NCBI GenBank assembly: GCA_905221615.1
Contig: CAJNDT010006020.1
Span: 186,001-250,000, forward strand
Length of the DNA: 64,000 nt
Direction of reading: 5' to 3'
Source of the DNA: Symbiodinium sp. CCMP2592
Taxonomy: Eukaryota; Sar; Dinophyceae; Suessiales; Symbiodiniaceae
Position 1 is the stretch's first letter. Every line of letters begins with the position of its first letter. This document shows positions 50,301-56,300 of the stretch, one piece after another. The position numbers and the translations under genes are program-made. Below the pieces are notes generated by a model. The model did not search any database. It was not told the origin of the DNA and worked only from the letters and a program-made list of their open reading frames with translations.

Positions 50301-53300
50301 AGCAGGCAGGTGCTGAAATATGCATTTGCTGCATTCTAGCCTTTCTTGAGTATCTCTCGTGTTGGGGCTCGATTTGGAGGGAGCAAGTCGGCCCACCCGC
50401 GGTGAGGCTGTCGACCTGTTCTTTCACGACTGCCAGCTAAAGCACTTAATACGTGCGCACGCCGCATCGACATTAGCACGGCGGTGCCATCTGAAAGCGT
50501 GTGATGCACGGGAGTTGACTTCAGGAGACATCCGCAACCGAAGTTCTACCAGTGTTTTTTGTCACAGACGTGCTGCTGAGACATGCTGCACATGCAGGCC
50601 CTTATTGAGTTTGCTTGATCGGATTGTGGCGAGGGCTGGGTGCCTGAGAGCTTTGAAAGATCTGGGGCCACACGCTTTGTCAAAATTTTTCGCGACATCG
50701 TTTCGTCTAAGTAAACTGATAACTGCCAAACCGATACAACTAAGCTCAGCTTTAGTCGTGCCGGACCTGCCCTGTACAAGCTTGGCAATTTGCCTTACGA
50801 CGCGGTTCTTCAGTCTGAACTTCTACCTACGCGCCGGTGCGAGCTAGCCTTCATGAGACCTTATGAGACCTTACATTGCCACGTCGGCATGCAACATGAG
50901 GAGGTTCGTTCAAGAGCTTTAGTAGTCGGGCGTCAGCCGAAACCTTCTGCCGCTTGCGTGTGTCTGTACAAATAGCGGTTATGGGTTGCTACACTCGGGG
51001 AATTCATGGGGCCATGTCACCCGTATTGATGGATCCCAACCCCCAAGCGCCATATGGGAGTTTCCGAAAATAGGAGACCCGAATATAGCACCTAAATAAA
51101 TAGTAGGATCCTTATTATCAGGACCCCAAATAAGATACCCCGAAGTTTCGGCAACCCCCATATCGGTGTATGAAGTTGCAATCTTTGCAGTTCGAAGCCC
51201 GAATGCTCGACAGGGTATCACTTTCGGGGATCGTTTCTTGGAAATTGGCCTGTGGCGCTTTGCAGATGTGTCTGGCCAGCATTGTGGCAACTTTATGTGT
51301 GTGTGTGTGTTATAGTGGCAGACAAGCATTGGGTTTTTTGCGATGCAGCATGCAGGAACACGGTTCATCGGTTTTTGTTGCGTGGTGACTAGTGAAAGCG
51401 GATGGAGCTGCAAGTCAATACTTTCCCAGTTGCCTTGGGCTTGTGCTTTCCCACCGGCCAGCATGTTCAAACTGTTGAGCCCAGTGCCTCGCACTGCATT
51501 GTTGGTCAGAACTGAAGTTGTAGCCACGCCGGCCGATTGTTCATTCAAGATGTAGCTTAGGTGGACGGCGAGCATTTCGCGCTTTCGCAGGCTCGGGCTG
51601 GCATTAAAGACCATGGGTCGAGATATGTTTTGGTGACAATTTCCGAACTCGGCACGAGCCGCACGTTTGATGTGCCGCAATTACGTATCCTCTCCAATTC
51701 AGCCTTCTGCCAGTTCCGAGTGTTTGTACGACCAATCTCCTCCACATACACCTGATCAGCAGAATACAGATTTTATCATCGAACTTCAGCTGCTTTCCGC
51801 AACGCATCAACAAAAAATATCAAACAGCCTAATATTTGCCACTACCATACGACCTTTACTACATCCCATCTTCAAAATTTATTGCTGGATTCCTCAGATA
51901 CATGTGAACCAACAGTCCGTCATTCTGATGGTCGTAAGGCCAAAACAAACGAAGTAACTTCAACAGGTAACTACTTAGTAACCTTGCAGGCCAATCTGCG
52001 ACGATTTCTGATTAAACAAGGAAGTACTGACTTGTGATTCAGTAGAAGCAGCAACGTCGTGGGAGTAGTAGCAAGGTCAGCAGCACTAATGTGAAACTAA
52101 ACCCTAAACCCCTAAACCCTAAACGGTCAATACCGAAGCTGGTCCAGGCGGGAGGGCAGACGGCTCAAATCTTCCGCAGCGACAATCGGCTGTTCCCGGG
52201 ACCGAACGCGCACTGGACCGGCGTGTTCGACAGGTTCGGCTGGGGCTTCGGTTGAGGTTGGAAGGCTTCGGACGATGTCTGCGACGATCAAAAAGCCCGA
52301 CTGAAACCCTAAACCCTAAACCCCTAAACCCCTGAACCTCCAAACCCCTAAACCCTAAACCCCTAAACCCCTAAACCCTAAACCCTAAACCCTAAACCCT
52401 AAACCCTAAACCCCTAAACCCCTTATCCCCTAAACCCTAAACCCCCAAACCCTCATCCTTTGGTGGTGTTGTGTGTGCTCGAATCTGCCTCGCGGGGCCC
52501 AACCAGGGCAAAAGGCTTCGGCTTCGGGTTTGGCAACATCTCAGGCACAGATCCATAATGTAGCAGGTTTAGGGGTTTAGGCTTTAGGGTTTAGGCTTTA
52601 GGGTTTAGGGTTTAGTGTTTAGGGTTCGGGCTTTAGGGTTTAGGGTTTAGGCTTTAGGGTTTAGGGTTTAGGGTTTAGTGGTTAGGGTATGGGCTTTAGG
52701 GTTTAGGGTTCAGGCTTTAGGGTTTAGGGTTTGGGCTTTAGGGTTTAGGGTTTAGGCTTTAGGGTTTAGGGTTCAGGCACTCATCCATACTGTAGCAGGT
52801 TTAGGGTTTAGGGTTCACGCACAGATCCATAATGTAGAGGTTCGAGAAATTATTCCCCAACTCATAAAGGTTGTCGCATGCCCGAAAAACCCTAAGTATT
52901 CGAAGTATGGAGGCCCCTGTACTAGCCGAAACACAAAAGCGGAGGATCTGCCAAGCCCTGTGCAACTTCCGAGAAGCTTCTTAAGTCCCCGAGAGCAGGG
53001 TGAAACATACCCAATGAGGGCCTTTAGGAGATTTTGGCGTGGTTTTGGGAATGGTCATAGAAAGCTTACTCAGTTGAAGGTTTTCGTTTTCGGGCTTTAA
53101 GCCCCAGGGTTTCGGTTCGAAGCGACAGGTATCCCGAGTACCACTGCGGCTCCATCCACTCCGTTTTTGGATCCTGCACCGGGCTTGTCACCGGTGATCG
53201 GTTCATCCAGCTCCTCTGAACCAAAGTTGTCAGGGCAGTACCCTAAGGCCCCAAAGTAGTTCCTTTTTGTTGTTCAAGAATCCTATAGGGTATTCCCAAA

Positions 53301-56300
53301 AAGGAACCACTTTGGGGCCTCTGGGTAACATGGTTGGAAACACGCAGCAAAGCAAGACCCTGCGTGCAACGCCGCTCCTCTGAGGTTGGGAGATTGGCGC
53401 CTTGCCGACATCGATGCTGGGTTCTTGTTAGAAGATGTACTTTAAGCTACCATAGTAAAAGAAATCATATTATTTGCTGTAGATCCCTAATATGGTAACT
53501 TTACTAAATCCTATTTGCTATAGATCCCTAATATGGTAACTTTACTTAAATCCTTGAGCAAGAATCCAGGATGGCAACCACTTCTCCCTGTCCTGCAAGA
53601 CGGGGCAGACTTCCCAGGTCTCCTGTCTGTGGCGGCATCGGAATTCAGGGTTCAGGGCTTGGGTCTGGATTTTGTAGTATAGAAGTAGTAATAAGAATAC
53701 ACTAACATCAATAGTAATAAAATAGTAGCAACATTAATAGTAATAGCAATAATCATAATACTAATAGTAAGGAGCCCTCAGGGATATGTCGGAGTCATAT
53801 CGGTGCTGCGGCTAAGGGTTCAAGCATTCGGGCTACGTCAGCTGCGCAGGCAATACAAGTCTTACGTTGAACATTGCAGGTGTGTTGCTTCTGAGCTTGG
53901 ACGTCGCCAAGCCCGAAGCCCTGAAGCCGTTGAGCCCTGAATCCAATCAGCCAATCAACCCTCAAACCCTGAAACCTTCGAACCCCGAAAGCCCTAGACA
54001 AAACCCAAACGCCTGTCGTGTCCTCATCACCTTCTTAGACCTCCAGTTTTATACAGGTATGTCCAGCATCCCTTTCATGGAGAGCCCTTAAGGGCTTAAA
54101 GGAACCCTCAAGTCCATATCCTTCTTAAACCTCCCTTGAAGATGGAGCCTCAAAGTGCCTTGAAGGCTTATTGTAGCCCTTGCATCGCCTCCGTAACTCC
54201 CGCGCTTCCAAGCGGAGTACGGAGGCTGAACCGAGCTTTTCTGCAACATCGGAGGGGGATCGATGCGTCCTTGGGTGAAGGACCCCACAATTTGGGGTGT
54301 ATCTTGGGGTCCTTAGCTGTCTTTTGACGGTGTTTTGGCGCTTGCTGTTGCTGTGTGTTAGGTATTCCACCGCGACGGCGCAGTGCTCCTTGGCAGTACT
54401 TGGCAAGTGGCCAAGGCGAAGGGTCTTCCCTTTGAGTAGCCGGAAATAGGAGCCTAAAAAAGAAAGTACCTATACTATTTTAGGGGGTCCTCATTGTAAT
54501 TATCTATCCCAAAACCCTATTCTAATTAGTAAGGCCCCTGTATTACACCACAGAAGGGCAGGGTTCAGGGAAGAAGGGGTGTCCAGGTCCAGGTTGTTGG
54601 GTAGCTTGTCTGCATAAGGGGCCGACAGATCTCTTCCACGCTCCTGAAACTCAGACTCAAGCAGAAAAGCCCGTCCCGACCAATAAATGACAACCTAACC
54701 TCACAGCTTCATCCTTGACCTTGGTTCTGCTTAGGGCAGATTTTGGGGTTCTTCCTAGGAGGAGTAGTTTCAACCAAAATGTTTACGTACATTAAACCCC
54801 AAAACCCCACATCCAAAAGTGAAATCACGGAGCCTTCAACCGCAAAAGCCCGACCCGAATTGTACTTCAGACCAACTTGAAGGCTCATGGGACTTAGTAA
54901 GTAAGGTTACAAGTAGGTTATAATCAGGATAACCCCACTTAGGGGACTTTTTACCCCAGTTATAACCTACTTACTAAGTCCCATGATCCTCTAAGAAGGA
55001 TGACCGGTCCTCGCACTGATTTCGGGGCCTGGAAGCGCGAGGCCCGGGAGGCTTCGGTTTGCAGGAGTTCTCGGGGTGCAGGGCTTTAGGGCTTAGGGTT
55101 TATAGGATTTAGGGTTTAGGGTGCAGGGCTTTAGGGCTTGCGGGGTCTAGGTTTCTATGGGACTTAGGGTTTAGGGTTAAGGGTTTATGGGCTAGGGGCT
55201 TAGTTTAGGTTTAGGGTGTAGGGTTTCAGGGTTTTTCTGGGTTTGGGTTTATGGATTTAGGGTTTTATTCCTGGTATCCGTAGCCATTTTGGCTCAAGGC
55301 GTCGCGGCTCGAGGCTATTGACCTGGTGTCTTTTCCCAAAGTGCCCTGGTCTTAGCTGCTTCCCGACCCCAGCTACTTTCCTGTTTCTGTAGCGCCATAG
55401 CTGGTCCCCGGTGGCCTCTATCTTGAGCTCCTGTTGCCTTGCGACTGAGCTCATCGCATTCGCAATCGTCACCGTTGACATTGCATATTGCACTGGTTGG
55501 TTATTTCGAGCTGGCCATTCGTCGTATCCACTGCGACTTGTTCCCTTTGATGTCATCGCTTACCGAGTGGGATGGTTTCTGCTGCCGCAAGCTCGATTCC
55601 GGGTTGCGGGCTCTGATCTTCCACATGCATTGTCTGTGCGGTTTCTGCTGCTCAATTGAACAGTACGACGCAATCAGCCACGACTGCCACCAGCACGGTG
55701 ACCAGCACGACGCCATCTACCAACACGGTGACCAAGGCCACTGCTTCAGGATGGAGACTACGACGCTGTCTACTACGGCTACTGCCACCAGTGCGGTGGC
55801 CCGTGCCAGCAGCACGGTGACCAGCACGACGCAGTCTACGATGACTGCGACGGTGACCACAGCCCCTGCCGCCAGTACGGTGACCGGCACGACACTGTCT
55901 ACCGCGCTGGTGGCCACGACCACTGCCACTAGCACGGTGACTAGTTCGACACTGTCTACCTTGACGACAACGGCCACTGTCACCAGCACGGTGACCAGTA
56001 CGCTGCAGTCTACTACGACGGTGACAACGGGCACCACAGCCAGCGTGCCCAGCACGACGCTGTCTACCACCTTGGTGAGAGGGCCCCGTCGTGACTTGTT
56101 CTTACAGTTTTCTGCCTTTTCCTCTGAATGCCTTGATTGGGGTCAGGCACTCAGGACTTTTGTGTTTGTTGGACAGACCCTGACTTTTGCGGGTAATTAA
56201 GTGCTGCCCGTGTCAGGTTGTTTTGCAGCACTGTGCTCTTTTCCAGTCAGCGGTGTTGCCGGTCTTTGCCTCGTGCTGTCAGGGGCGACCGCTGGTGCCG

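Noticed and set aside
50359-50847. 162-residue plus-strand ORF
   Set aside because: No recognisable domain or repeat homology; begins without an upstream acceptor.
50979-51680. 233-residue minus-strand ORF
   Set aside because: Runs antisense through a family D element and module 6 exon; no domain.
53210-53384. Fourth exact introner at the family I element
   Set aside because: GCTCCTCTGA is repeated at both edges, but the frame-restoring splice removes both copies plus a G, so the repeat cannot be a simple exon target duplication.
55277-55298. SL RNA gene
   Set aside because: The leader is followed by GCGTCG, not a GT donor, and no SL RNA 3' region is visible.
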